Shown: one piece after another, positions 15,936-24,711 of the stretch | How the letters are laid out: the number at the start of each line of letters is the position of its first letter | Position numbering within the stretch: the stretch's first letter is position 1 | Assembly: GCA_016793165.1 (NCBI GenBank) | Contig: JAEULA010000089.1 | Coordinates: 246,267-310,266 of the forward strand | Length of the DNA: 64,000 bases | Origin: Alphaproteobacteria bacterium | Lineage (GTDB): Bacteria > Pseudomonadota > Alphaproteobacteria > CACIAM-22H2 | Direction: 5' to 3' | The notes under the pieces: generated by a model | The model's input: the letters and a program-made list of their open reading frames with translations, nothing else | Database searches by the model: none | Told to the model about the DNA's origin: nothing | Program-made: the position numbers and the translations under genes

Positions 15936-17365
15936 GGCGGCCTCGCGGTCCGGCGCTCGGCGAAGCGGAACAGGAAGCGGGCGACGGTGCGCATGAACGG
16001 CGCCACGTCGTCGACCAGGATGTACTCGTCCGGGCCGTGCGACCCGGCGCCGTGCCCGACGCCGCCGAACGCGTAGGGGATCCCGATCATCTCGGTGAAC
16101 ACGTGCATCGGGGCGGCGCCCGCATGGATCGGCAGCACGATCAGCTTCGGCGCCTCGGCGCGCGCGGCCTCGACCAGCGCCTTGACCACCGGCTCGCCGA
16201 CGGTCGCGCGCGAAGCGGGATAGGCGGAGCGCACGCGCAGGTCGACGTGGGCGAAGCCGCGGTCGTCGAGGTGCCGCCGAAGGGCGGCGACCGCGGCCTG
16301 CGGATCCATGCCGGGCAGCAGCCGGAGATCGAGGAACGCGCGGGCGACGCGCGGCACGACCGTCGGCGGATCGCCGTCCGGCGGGATCGATCCCGCGGCG
16401 AGGGCGTCGATATTGACCGTGCAGTCGAACATCAGCGCCTGCAGCACGTCGTCCGCGGTGCCGGCTCCCTTGAAGCGCTCGAGGCCGAGCTCGCGGCGGT
16501 AGGCGTCGACATCGAAGTCGCGCGCCGCGGCGGCGACCAGGGCACGGTCCGCGTCGCTCGGCGGAGGAATCATCGCGCCGAGGACGCCCGCATGCAGGCG
16601 CTCGTCGGCGTCGACGAGCGAGGCGAGGGCGCGGACGAGCTGCCAGCTGGGGCTCGCGAAGGCGGCGCCGTGCAGCGCGTGAACGTCGCCGCGCGCGGGC
16701 CCGCCCCAGGCGCCGCCGGTGACGGAAAGCTCGAGCAGGACGAGGCCCTTGAAGCCCAGGCGAAGAATCGTGTCGCCGCGCGACGACGTGCCGAAGTAGG
16801 GAATGAACGCGGCATCGCACGCGGCGAGGGCGGCGCGGTTGCGCGCGATGTACGGCGCCAGCGACGGGCTCCCGATCTCCTCCTCGCCTTCGATCAGGAA
16901 GCGGAGGTCGACGGGCAGCTCCACGCCGGCATCGCGGAAGCAGCGGAATACGGCGAGCGCCGCGACGAGCGGCCCCTTGGAGTTGAAGGCACCGCGGCCG
17001 ACCAGCCGCCGCCGGCCGTCCGCTGCCGTCACGATCTCCGCGGCGAAGGGGTCGACGCTCCAGCCCCGCTGCCCGGCGGCCGGCTGCACGTCGTAGAGCT
17101 CGTAGAAGAGGAGTCGCGGCCGGATGCCGCCGCCGGCGGCGAGCTCGCCCTCGACGATCGGTGCGCCGTCGATTCGCGCGAGCCCCGCCTCGGCCCCGCA
17201 CGCCGCGAGGTAGTCGCGGACCCAGGCCGCCATCGCCTCGACGCCTTCGCCCGTCGCGCTGACGCTCGGCTGCCGGATCGCCGCGCGAACCTCCTCGATC
17301 GTCGTCGGCAGGCGTTCTGCGATCCGGGCGAGGACGCGTCGCTCGCCCTCCGGATCGGCACTCAC
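15932..17365 (-). CDS. M20-family metallopeptidase-like protein with altered metal-ligand motifs
   Basis: A 477-residue protein of the M20/M25/M40 fold with an inserted dimerisation domain in the middle. Where canonical M20 enzymes have GHxD, this one reads YELYDVQP, placing Leu90 at the usual His. The bridging Asp of the D-x-K-G motif is replaced in GAFNSKGP by Asn128. The EGEEEIGSP glutamates (161-162) and the final His443 in GSHGPDEYI remain. The acidic ligand expected near residue 190 is not evident (FIPYFGTS). It may be a subfamily with altered metal chemistry or a non-peptidase amidohydrolase. GTG 17365 overlaps the binding-protein stop as GTGA. Context points to action on imported peptides. 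Confidence 0.85.
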   Translation of the reverse strand: MSADPEGERRVLARIAERLPTTIEEVRAAIRQPSVSATGEGVEAMAAWVRDYLAACGAEAGLARIDGAPIVEGELAAGGGIRPRLLFYELYDVQPAAGQRGWSVDPFAAEIVTAADGRRRLVGRGAFNSKGPLVAALAVFRCFRDAGVELPVDLRFLIEGEEEIGSPSLAPYIARNRAALAACDAAFIPYFGTSSRGDTILRLGFKGLVLLELSVTGGAWGGPARGDVHALHGAAFASPSWQLVRALASLVDADERLHAGVLGAMIPPPSDADRALVAAAARDFDVDAYRRELGLERFKGAGTADDVLQALMFDCTVNIDALAAGSIPPDGDPPTVVPRVARAFLDLRLLPGMDPQAAVAALRRHLDDRGFAHVDLRVRSAYPASRATVGEPVVKALVEAARAEAPKLIVLPIHAGAAPMHVFTEMIGIPYAFGGVGHGAGSHGPDEYILVDDVAPFMRTVARFLFRFAERRTARPP

Positions 17366-18888
17366 CCGATCTCCTCGGCGATGATCAGGTCGTCCGGCCG
17401 CGGCTGCCACTTCAGGCCCGGTGCGGCGCCGTAGATGACCTGGTGCGCGAAGAGCGGAACGGCGATCGCATCGTCTCGCAGCTTGCGGATGAGGTCGCCG
17501 ACGAGCCGGACCCGCTCCACGCCGTCGGCGCCGTTCGCCTTGTCGATCATCGCATCGAGCTCGGCGTCGCGCCAGCCGGACCAGTGGCCCTTGCTGTACA
17601 TGAAGGCGACGATCTGCGGCAGCGGGTCCATCCACACGTTGCCGTGCGGCTGGATGAAGATCGGCGCGACGCGGTTGGTCTTGATGGCGTTGGCGAAGGC
17701 GCCGTACTCCTCGGTACGGACCTTGACGTTGAGGCCGACGCGGCGGAGCTGCGCGCCGACGGCCAGCGCCGTCTCGCGATCGAGCGGATAGCGGCCGGCC
17801 GCGCCGGCGAGCTCGATCTCCTTCCCCTCGAGCCCGAGCGACTTGATGATCTGGCGTGCCTGCTCGGGATCGTGCGGGAAGTCGCCGGCGACGTCCTTGG
17901 GCACGCCCTGGATCGCGGCGCCGTAGATGGTGGTGACGGGGTCGGCGAAGCCCTTCATGAGGCCGCGGATGATTTCCTCGCGGTTGATCGCAAGCCCGAC
18001 GGCGCGCCGGAACTTCGGATCGTTCGCCGGCTCGGCCATCTTGTTGAACTGGACGACCATGACGCGATTGCTCGCGGCGCGCAGGATCTGCACGTCCTTG
18101 CCTCCGGCGAGGCTGCCGGCCTGGCTTGGCGACAGCGACGTCACGAGATGGACGGCGCCCGTCTTCACGGCCGAGATGCGAGCGATCTCCTCGGGGATCG
18201 GCCGGAAGACGAGGCGCTTGTAGCGCGGCTTGTCGGGGCCCTCGTAGGTCGGGTTGGCGGTGAGCGTGACCTCCTCGTTCTTGCGCCAGCGCTCGAGCAG
18301 GTAAGGCCCGGATCCGATCGGCGCCTCGGCGAACTTGGCGCCGACCTGCGCCGCGTAGGCCGGCGGCACGAGCTGGAGGTTGGTCATGCGCGCCTCGAAC
18401 AGCGCGTCCGGGCCGCTCGTCTCGATCGTCACCTCGGTCGGCGACCGGACCTCGACGCGCTTGAAGTTGTCGAAGAAGCTGCGGATCGGCGACTTGGTCT
18501 CGTCCGATTGCAGCCGTGCGATCGTGAAACGGACCGCCTCGGCGTCCACCGGTTCGCCATTGGAGAAGCGCATGCCCTGGCGCAGTCGGAGCGTCCACAG
18601 CGTCGGCGAGGTGCGCTCCCATGCGGTCGCGACGCCGGGGCCGACGCTCATGTCCGGCATGCGCGAGAGCACCGGCGAGTAGATGTGGCGCTGCACGATT
18701 CCGGTCAGCGTGTCGACGCGGAACGCGGGGTCGACCGAAACGATATCGCCGGTCTGCCCGATGACGAGCGTGTCGCCGCGCGCCTGCGCGGTGGCGAGAC
18801 CCGGCCGGCCGGCGATCGGGAGGAGAGACGCGGATGCCGCGGCGGCGCTCAGCAGCCGGCGGCGCGTGGGTGCGATCGGCCTGGTCAT
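17362..18888 (-). CDS. Peptide ABC transporter substrate-binding protein (family 5)
   Basis: A 508-residue binding protein with a Tat-like signal (PTRRRLLSAAAASA). The mature part has the family 5 features: GDIVSVDPAFRVDTL, LRQGMRFSNGEPVDAEAVRF, a GSGPYLLERW motif and DPKFRRAVGLAINREEI. AAGGAGG just upstream gives a strong start at 18888. It captures peptides or other nickel/peptide-class ligands for the permease pair downstream. The gene follows the aldolase gene after only 11 bases, so uptake and catabolism are in one operon. Confidence 0.95.
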   Translation of the reverse strand: MTRPIAPTRRRLLSAAAASASLLPIAGRPGLATAQARGDTLVIGQTGDIVSVDPAFRVDTLTGIVQRHIYSPVLSRMPDMSVGPGVATAWERTSPTLWTLRLRQGMRFSNGEPVDAEAVRFTIARLQSDETKSPIRSFFDNFKRVEVRSPTEVTIETSGPDALFEARMTNLQLVPPAYAAQVGAKFAEAPIGSGPYLLERWRKNEEVTLTANPTYEGPDKPRYKRLVFRPIPEEIARISAVKTGAVHLVTSLSPSQAGSLAGGKDVQILRAASNRVMVVQFNKMAEPANDPKFRRAVGLAINREEIIRGLMKGFADPVTTIYGAAIQGVPKDVAGDFPHDPEQARQIIKSLGLEGKEIELAGAAGRYPLDRETALAVGAQLRRVGLNVKVRTEEYGAFANAIKTNRVAPIFIQPHGNVWMDPLPQIVAFMYSKGHWSGWRDAELDAMIDKANGADGVERVRLVGDLIRKLRDDAIAVPLFAHQVIYGAAPGLKWQPRPDDLIIAEEIG

Positions 18889-18899
18889 GCGAACCTCCT

Positions 18900-19679
18900 T
18901 CAGCTCTTGCGATGGGCGCTGCGGAACTCCTTCACGTCCGCGACCGAGGCGTCGCGCAGCCGCGCCACGTCGCTGCTGGCATTCACGAACTGGTAGCCGC
19001 GCGCGAACATGTCGCGCCACGTACAGCCGGGATGCGGCACGGTGCCCATCGGCTTCCCCGCCGCCTTGATGCGCGCTTCGGCGTGGCCGATCAGCCCGGC
19101 GACCTCGGGATGCTTGAGCTGGCCCATGAGGCCGACCGTCGCCGACAGGTCGAACGGCCCGATGAACAGCATGTCGATGCCCTCGACGGCGAGGATCGCG
19201 TCGATGTTCCGCACCGCCGTGGCGGACTCGATCTGCAGGGCGATCAGGAGGTTGTCGGCGCAGGTCGCGACGTAGTCCGGCGCCAGGCCGAAATTCGACG
19301 CGCGCACCGAGCTCGATGCCGTGCCGCGGCGGCCCTTGGGCGGGTAGAGGCAGGCCGCCACGGCGGCGCGCGCTTCGTCGGCCGTGTCGACGCTCGGGAT
19401 CAGCACCGCCTCGGCGCCGATGTCGAGCACGCGCTTGAGGTAGACGTGGTCGTTCCACGGCACCCGAACGACGCCGACCGTCGGCGTCGCGGACATCGCC
19501 TGCAGCTGGAGGGCGAGGCTCCCCGGATCGCCGAAGCCGTGCTCCTGGTCGAGCACGATGAAGTCGTAGCCGGTGTGGGCGAGCAGCTCGACGACGTGCG
19601 GGTTGCCGAGCATCGACCAGCAGCCGAGCACGTTCTCGCCGTTGCGCAGGCGCTGCTTCAGGACGTTCTGACGATACAC
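18900..19679 (-). CDS. HpcH/HpaI aldolase/citrate lyase family protein
   Basis: A 259-residue TIM-barrel class II pyruvate aldolase. It has the opening VLGCWSMLGNPHVVELLAHTGYDF pattern (in parts), the DQEHG segment, the metal-binding Glu in ALQIESA, and Asp in FIGPFDLSATVG. Members cleave 4-hydroxy-2-oxoacids to pyruvate plus an aldehyde. Translation starts at GTG 19679 behind GAGGGGG. It is the first gene of cluster B, unusual for a peptide transport operon, and lies about 90 bases downstream of the site 2 dyad. Confidence 0.93.
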   Translation of the reverse strand: MYRQNVLKQRLRNGENVLGCWSMLGNPHVVELLAHTGYDFIVLDQEHGFGDPGSLALQLQAMSATPTVGVVRVPWNDHVYLKRVLDIGAEAVLIPSVDTADEARAAVAACLYPPKGRRGTASSSVRASNFGLAPDYVATCADNLLIALQIESATAVRNIDAILAVEGIDMLFIGPFDLSATVGLMGQLKHPEVAGLIGHAEARIKAAGKPMGTVPHPGCTWRDMFARGYQFVNASSDVARLRDASVADVKEFRSAHRKS

Positions 19680-19760
19680 GGGCGGCCCCCTCGGATTCGC
19701 GATTGGAACCCGATGATCCGCCTCCGCCGCGCCGCGCGACCAATACGCGCTTCGCGGCGA

Positions 19761-19781
19761 GCCATAAGGTCAGCCTATGGC
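19761..19781. promoter_or_regulatory. Palindrome GCCATA-N9-TATGGC, candidate LysR operator (site 2)
   Basis: Perfect 6-bp arms (19761-19766 and 19776-19781) around nine bases, in the 121-base spacer upstream of the aldolase gene and centred about 90 bases before its start. It shares the core CCATA-N9-TATGG with site 1 at 6766-6786; the spacers agree at five of nine positions. Confidence 0.6.
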
Positions 19782-19800
19782 GGGGCGCCCCGCACCGTCG

Positions 19801-20553
19801 TCATGCGACGACCCGCTCGACGAGGATGCGGCGGCAGTCCATCTCGTAGTCGAGCTCGACGACCGGCGGGCGGTTGAAGTGCCAGGTCAGGCCGTGGCGC
19901 ATCGCGCCGCGCCGCGCGAGCTCGTCGGCGACGAACGAATGCATGTCGAAGACGGTATAGACCTGCGCCGCGGTCGTATCGCTCCAGGCGCCGCCGAGCG
20001 CCGCCATGCGCCGCTCCATCTCGGCGAGCACCCAGCGCGCCTTCGTGCGCAGGCCGGCGGCGGACACGTCGCCGCGCGCGATGATGTGGTCGCGGTAGTT
20101 GCCCTTGCCCTCCGGCGCCTCCCCGCTGCCGGCGACCACGAAGGACGCGACCGGGTCCACCGCCGGGACCGTGTAGCAGAAGGCGTGGAAGCTCGGGCTC
20201 GATGGCGGCGTCACCTCGGGGCAGGTGTTGGAGCGCGCGACCGGGTTGATGCCGGCCTTGTAGAGGCCCCAGCGCTCGAGCGTGCCGCAATAGGCCTCGT
20301 TGAAGGACTTGAAGCCGGCTTCCGTGAACGGCGCGGGCGAGTGCAGCTCGCAGGCGCAGAAGGCCGTGGTCGGCCGGCCCGCCTCGCGCAGCATCGCCTC
20401 GATGCGCGCGAATCCCCGCTCGAGCGGCACGGGGACGGCGAAGCGCACGCGCTCGATCCGGAATCCAGGCTGGGCCGCGACGCCGCCGGAGTACTGGAAC
20501 ACGCCCGGCATGTAGCGGAAGCCGCCGGGCGCGAAGTCGACGGCGGCGCTCAC
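19801..20553 (-). CDS. Uncharacterised protein with a RidA/YjgF-like C-terminal half
   Basis: A 250-residue protein. The C-terminal half has the layout of the RidA fold: a helix KARWVLAEMERRMAALGGAW, then the strand AAQVYTVFDMHSF, comparable to the ALENI...VYLTDM pattern of RidA proteins. The N-terminal half has no family I recognise; it contains CACELHSPAPF. The GTG start overlaps the class II aldolase stop as GTGA (20550-20553). Linked translation with the aldolase suggests that it processes or detoxifies the same metabolite. The fold assignment is moderate. Confidence 0.65.
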   Translation of the reverse strand: MSAAVDFAPGGFRYMPGVFQYSGGVAAQPGFRIERVRFAVPVPLERGFARIEAMLREAGRPTTAFCACELHSPAPFTEAGFKSFNEAYCGTLERWGLYKAGINPVARSNTCPEVTPPSSPSFHAFCYTVPAVDPVASFVVAGSGEAPEGKGNYRDHIIARGDVSAAGLRTKARWVLAEMERRMAALGGAWSDTTAAQVYTVFDMHSFVADELARRGAMRHGLTWHFNRPPVVELDYEMDCRRILVERVVA

Positions 20554-21320
20554 GTCTTGTAGTCCGGCTCGTCGCGATCGAGCACGCGCATCATCGCGTT
20601 GAAGTGCACGACGTCGGCGCTCGGCTCGAGCCCGGGGTCGCGGTTGCCGTAGTTGCGCAGCGCCGTCTCGGGCACCTCGTGCAGCGGCTGGCCCATCTGG
20701 CGGGCGAGCACGGTGTACTGCGACATGCGCTCGGCGAAGTAGAAGTGGTCGTAGGCCTCGGCCACGGTGGCGCCGAGCGTCGTCATGCCGTGCATCGAAT
20801 GGAAGATGATCCGCTTCTCCGGCCCGACGATCCTGATCAGCCGGTCGGCCTCGCTGTCGTTGACGGGCCCCTGCATCTCGTCGTCGTAGCAGACGAGCCT
20901 GGCGATCCCCATCGCGATGCCGTGCGCGGTGCCGAGCCGGCCGCCCTTCACGCAGGAAATGGCGGTCGAGTACGGCGCGTGGGCATGCAGGATGCACGCC
21001 GCGTTGGGCAGCGCCTGGTGCAGCCGGCCGTGCAGATAGAACGCGACCGCGCGGACCTGGCCGTAGCCCGAGAGCTTGTTGCCCTTCTCGTCGACGACGA
21101 TGAGGTTCGAGGCCGTGATCTCGCTGAAATGGAGCTCGCGCGGATTGAGCAGGAAGCGGTCGGTCGTGCCGGGCACGATCATCGAGAAGTGGTTCGCGAT
21201 GCCTTCGTTCCAGCCGGCACGGTTGGCCAGGCGGAATGCGGCGGCGAGATGGACGCGCGCCTGCCACTCGGCGGCATCGGCGCCGGAGGTCGTGCTGAGC
21301 GAACGGACGACGGCAGTCAT
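20550..21320 (-). CDS. Class II aldolase/adducin family protein
   Basis: A 256-residue protein. The metal-site motif is ILHAHAPYSTAI, with a further His in FHSMHGM and an N-terminal GIANHFSMIVPGT segment that binds the substrate carboxyl or phosphate. L-fuculose- or ribulose-phosphate aldolases and various decarboxylases share this fold. ATG 21320 follows GGGAG and is preferred to the ATG 27 bases upstream. It is first in a two-gene unit with the RidA-like protein. Confidence 0.92.
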   Translation of the reverse strand: MTAVVRSLSTTSGADAAEWQARVHLAAAFRLANRAGWNEGIANHFSMIVPGTTDRFLLNPRELHFSEITASNLIVVDEKGNKLSGYGQVRAVAFYLHGRLHQALPNAACILHAHAPYSTAISCVKGGRLGTAHGIAMGIARLVCYDDEMQGPVNDSEADRLIRIVGPEKRIIFHSMHGMTTLGATVAEAYDHFYFAERMSQYTVLARQMGQPLHEVPETALRNYGNRDPGLEPSADVVHFNAMMRVLDRDEPDYKT

Positions 21321-21378
21321 GGCTCGGGGCTCCCGGTGATGGGTCAAGGTCAGGAAGGATTCAGGGCCAGCGGAGAGA

Positions 21379-21756
21379 CTAGCGCGTCTCGGTGCGGAAG
21401 GTCTTGCTGACGATGCGCCAGCCCTCGCCGGTCTTCAGGCAGGAGAGGTAGTCGGTGAAAAAGCGCGGCGGCATCGCGCAGGCCACCTTCACGAAAGCGG
21501 TCTCGGGTCCCGAGACGTCGATCGACAGGATCGCGTCGTGGCGCGACAGACCCTGGGCGGCGGCCGATTTCCGGTTGCGTACGCGCTCGAACCACGCCTC
21601 GCGCGGCTCGTCCTGCACGACGCCGTCCTGGATCCAGTAGAGATGGCTCACGGCGTGGAACGCCTGGCCGAGCTTGGCGGTGTCGCCGGCATAGAGCCCG
21701 TCGAGATAGGTGGTCATCAGCGCTTTGATCTGGTCGAGATCGGTGCCGAGCGTCAT
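21379..21756 (-). CDS. NTF2-like (lumazine-binding-type) protein
   Basis: A 125-residue single-domain protein of the NTF2/SnoaL cone fold: an N-terminal helix with YLDGLYAGDTAKLGQAFH, then the strands HLYWIQDG, and a C-terminal strand GWRIVSKTFRT. It resembles the putative lumazine-binding branch. It lies upstream of the class II aldolase gene on the same strand (58-base gap) and divergent from the membrane protein at 21837. It may be a small lyase or isomerase or only a binding protein. Confidence 0.85.
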   Translation of the reverse strand: MTLGTDLDQIKALMTTYLDGLYAGDTAKLGQAFHAVSHLYWIQDGVVQDEPREAWFERVRNRKSAAAQGLSRHDAILSIDVSGPETAFVKVACAMPPRFFTDYLSCLKTGEGWRIVSKTFRTETR

Positions 21757-21836
21757 GGTTCCCCCGTGAAATATCGACGTGTCGAGCAGAGCATAGCCGC
21801 GCCGTCCGGGGAAATGCTGCGCCGAGAGGGCATGGC

Positions 21837-22640
21837 GTGATCGCGGATCCGGCAGTCCTCGCGGTCGGCGTCAAGATGCTGGCGACCGCGCTGATCGTCG
21901 TCGCCGCGGCCCTGGCCGCCGAGAAGGCGGGGCCGCAGCTCGGCGGCATGATCGCCTCGCTGCCGGTGTCGGCGGGGCCGGCCTATGTCTTCCTGGCGCT
22001 GAAGTCGGACGATGCCTTCATCGCGGCGAGCGCGCTGTCGAGCCTGATCTCGAACGCGGGCACGGCGCTGTTCCTGCTCTTCCTCGCGCTCTATGCCGCG
22101 CGGCTGTCGGCGATCGCCAGCATCCTCGGCGCCATCGCCGTCTGGTGCGCGACGATCGCCGTCTATCGCGAGATCCCGCTCGGGCTGGGAACCGCGATCG
22201 GTCTCAACGTCGCGAGCTACGGCGGCGCGATCCTGATCGCGCGACGCCTGCGCTTCACGGTGCCCGCCGGCCGTGTCGGCGGCGGCCTCCTCGACCTGCT
22301 GCTGCGCGCGGTGCTGGTCGCCGGGCTGGTCGGGCTGGTGGTCGCCGCCAGCGACCGCATCGGCCCCGCGATGACCGGCCTCGTCGCCCTGATGCCGCTG
22401 ACCTTCACGAGCGTCGGCCTGCTGATCCATTCGCGGCTCGGCGGCGAGGCCTGCGCCGCGGCGATGGCGAGTGCGCTGGTGACGATGATCGGCTTCCCGG
22501 CGGGCCTCGTCGCCGTGCACGTCGCCGCGGTGCCGCTGGGGCGCGCCGTCGCCCTGGTGCTCGGGCTCCTGGTGATGCTCGCCTGGTCGGCGCTGGTGCT
22601 GTGGTGGCGCCGCCGGCGATTGCGGGCTCCGGCGGCGTGA
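21837..22640 (+). CDS. Integral membrane protein, family not recognised
   Basis: A 267-residue protein that is almost wholly hydrophobic, with about seven to eight membrane segments, short Arg-rich loops (IARRLRF) and a basic tail (WWRRRRLRAPAA). Translation starts at GTG 21837. No transporter signature is visible. The internal arrangement of two similar halves, each with a GGM or GPAMTG motif near a LxPLTF or SLPVSAG turn, hints at a duplicated transporter-like fold. It is convergent with the EamA gene. Confidence 0.75.
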   Translation: MIADPAVLAVGVKMLATALIVVAAALAAEKAGPQLGGMIASLPVSAGPAYVFLALKSDDAFIAASALSSLISNAGTALFLLFLALYAARLSAIASILGAIAVWCATIAVYREIPLGLGTAIGLNVASYGGAILIARRLRFTVPAGRVGGGLLDLLLRAVLVAGLVGLVVAASDRIGPAMTGLVALMPLTFTSVGLLIHSRLGGEACAAAMASALVTMIGFPAGLVAVHVAAVPLGRAVALVLGLLVMLAWSALVLWWRRRRLRAPAA

Positions 22641-22643
22641 CGG

Positions 22644-22673
22644 GCAAGGCGGCCGTCGCTCAGCGCCTTGCCG
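22644..22673. terminator. Convergent 9-bp hairpin
   Basis: GGCAAGGCG (22644-22652) pairs perfectly with CGCCTTGCC (22665-22673) around a 12-base loop. It starts four bases after the stop of the + gene and contains the stop of the - gene, the arrangement expected of a shared bidirectional terminator. No T-run on either side. Confidence 0.45.
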
Positions 22674-23604
22674 GCGCGCGACGGGTCTCGAGGCGCAGCA
22701 TGAAGAGGCCGGCGGCGACGATCACCGCGGCGCCGACCCAGGTGTACGCGTCCAGCGATTCGTCGAAGACGATCGCGCCGAAGGTCGAGGAGCCGACCAG
22801 CTGCCAGTAGTTGAACGGCGAGATGACGCTGGCCTGGGCATGCTGCATGGCGCGCGCCACGCAGTAGTGGCCCAGGCCGCCGAGCACGCCGAGGCCGGAC
22901 ATCAGCACGATGTCGCCGAGGGTCGCCGGGGTGCGCCAGACGAAGGGCAGGAAGACCGCCATCGCCACCGTGCCGACCAGCGCGCTGTAGACGACCGAGG
23001 TCTCCGGCGCGTCCTTGTCGGCGACGAAGCGCGTGTAGACCTGGTAGGCGGCGTAGAAGGTCGAGCTCGCGACGGGCAGCAGGGCCGCCCAGGTGAAGAC
23101 GTCGGTGCCCGGACGTATCACCACCACGACGCCGAGGAACGCGACGCAGACTGCGGCGATGCGCGCAGGCACCAGCCGCTCGCCGAGGAATCGCCATGCC
23201 ATCAGCGACACGATGAAGGGGGCGATGAACTGGATTGTCGCCGACTTGCCGAGCGGGATGTACTTCACGCCGATGAAGGCGCAGACCGTCGAGGTCATCA
23301 GCAGGATCGAGCGCGCGATCTGAGCGCCCAGCTGGTTGGCGCGGAAGATGGACAGCCCGCGACGCGGCGCGAAAAGGATCAGGACGAAGACCAGATGCCC
23401 GGCATTGCGCGCCCAGATGATCTGCTCCGAGGCGTAGCCGCTGCTCAGCACCTTCACGCAGCCGTTCATCACCGGGAACAGCGTCGCGGAGGCGAGCATG
23501 AAAAGGATGCCGCGCAGCACGCGCGGCACCGGGCCGCCCGGAGCCGGCGCGCCGGCGCGGGTCGTCGGGGCGGCCGCCGGCCCCGGCTCGGCGGACGGCG
23601 TCAC
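22660..23604 (-). CDS. EamA/DMT-family transporter
   Basis: A 314-residue ten-span drug/metabolite transporter with two EamA repeats. Typical segments are KSATIQFIAPFIVSLMAWRFLGE (in parts) ending the first repeat and QASVISPFNYWQLV in the second. The N-terminal 30 residues are Pro/Ala-rich. GTG 23604 overlaps the dehydrogenase stop as GTGA (23601-23604). It is one of three EamA genes in the window (also 43694 and 46662). Substrate unknown; export of the product of the coupled dehydrogenase is possible. Confidence 0.92.
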   Translation of the reverse strand: MTPSAEPGPAAAPTTRAGAPAPGGPVPRVLRGILFMLASATLFPVMNGCVKVLSSGYASEQIIWARNAGHLVFVLILFAPRRGLSIFRANQLGAQIARSILLMTSTVCAFIGVKYIPLGKSATIQFIAPFIVSLMAWRFLGERLVPARIAAVCVAFLGVVVVIRPGTDVFTWAALLPVASSTFYAAYQVYTRFVADKDAPETSVVYSALVGTVAMAVFLPFVWRTPATLGDIVLMSGLGVLGGLGHYCVARAMQHAQASVISPFNYWQLVGSSTFGAIVFDESLDAYTWVGAAVIVAAGLFMLRLETRRAPARR

Positions 23605-24494
23605 AGCTTCGGCGGTTTCACGCCGGCGTTGTTCGCCGCGGCGACCAGCACGGCGGTGATGTCCTTGCCGCCGAGGCCCTGCGCCGCGCGCGCCTGGCCC
23701 AGGCACTCGCGGGCGGCGGCACCGGTGAAGACCGGCACGCCTGCGGCGTTGGCGGTCGTCACGCCGATCGACAGGTCCTTGTAGGCGAGATCGATCGCGA
23801 AGCCGGGATCGACGTCGCCGCCCAGCACCTTGGTCGGCCAGTAGTTCTTGAGATGGTCGTTGTTGGCGAGCGAGTTGGTGATCACGTCGTACATCGTGCG
23901 CGCCGTCAGCCCGAGCTTGGTGCCGAGCGTCAGCGCCTCCGCGGTGAGCTGACACGTCGACATCGCGAGGAAGTTGAGCACGATCTTCATCGTGATCCCG
24001 GCGCCGGGCCCGCCGCACGGGATCACCTTGTTGCCCATGGCGCCGAGCAACGGCTCGACGCGCTTGAGGTCGGCGTCGGTGCCGCCGACCATGAACAGGC
24101 TCTCGCCGCGCTCGGCATGCGCCGGCGAGCGGCCGACGCCGGCATCGACCCAGCCAATGCCCTTGGCGGCGAGCGCCGCCGCGAAGCGCTTGCTCGCGAT
24201 CGGGTCGATCGTGCTCATGTCCATGCACAGCTGGCCCTTGCGGCCGGACTTGAGGACCTCGGCGATCACGCCGTCCACGTCGGGCGTGTTGGGCAGCATC
24301 GTGACGATGATGTCGCTCTGCGCGACCGCGTCCGCCACGTCGCGCGCGGCCTTGGCGCCGCGCTGGGCCAGGATCTGCACGCTGGTCGGCACCACGTCGT
24401 AGGCGGTGACCGGGAAGCCCTTGGTGACGAGCGAGGTCGCCATGGGGCGTCCCATGTTGCCCAGCCCGATGAAACCGATTCTCTCCCCGCTCAT
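23601..24494 (-). CDS. NAD(P)-dependent dehydrogenase, 3-hydroxyisobutyrate dehydrogenase family
   Basis: A 297-residue beta-hydroxyacid dehydrogenase. Rossmann motif GFIGLGNMGRPMA (7-19), substrate-loop region DAGVGRSPAHAERG (usually DAPVSGG), and the catalytic pair Lys170 / Asn174 in GAGITMKIVLN. It oxidises a 3-hydroxyacid to its semialdehyde or reduces the reverse. Translationally coupled to the EamA exporter downstream. Divergent, across 217 bases, from the PEP-CTERM gene. Confidence 0.94.
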   Translation of the reverse strand: MSGERIGFIGLGNMGRPMATSLVTKGFPVTAYDVVPTSVQILAQRGAKAARDVADAVAQSDIIVTMLPNTPDVDGVIAEVLKSGRKGQLCMDMSTIDPIASKRFAAALAAKGIGWVDAGVGRSPAHAERGESLFMVGGTDADLKRVEPLLGAMGNKVIPCGGPGAGITMKIVLNFLAMSTCQLTAEALTLGTKLGLTARTMYDVITNSLANNDHLKNYWPTKVLGGDVDPGFAIDLAYKDLSIGVTTANAAGVPVFTGAAARECLGQARAAQGLGGKDITAVLVAAANNAGVKPPKL

Positions 24495-24711
24495 TTGCCC
24501 TCCTCAGCGTCGTCGTGCCGCCCCGCCGGCGCCGGTGGCGGCGGCTGCGATTGTCGAGATCCTTTACACGAACCTCGGCGGGATTTCGCCCGGTGCTTGG
24601 GAATGCGAGGATTTCCCTTGTCGCATGTGATGGCATGCGCATTGCTGCGTTCGTACCGGCGGCCGGCAGGGCCGGTCGTCATCGGACAATGACGATGAGG
24701 GGTGACTCGAG

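Noticed and set aside
14106..16076. 656-residue + strand frame across the peptide permease genes
   Set aside because: Antisense shadow of the DppB/DppC-type permeases and part of the M20-family gene; composition is His/Asp/Arg-rich without domains.
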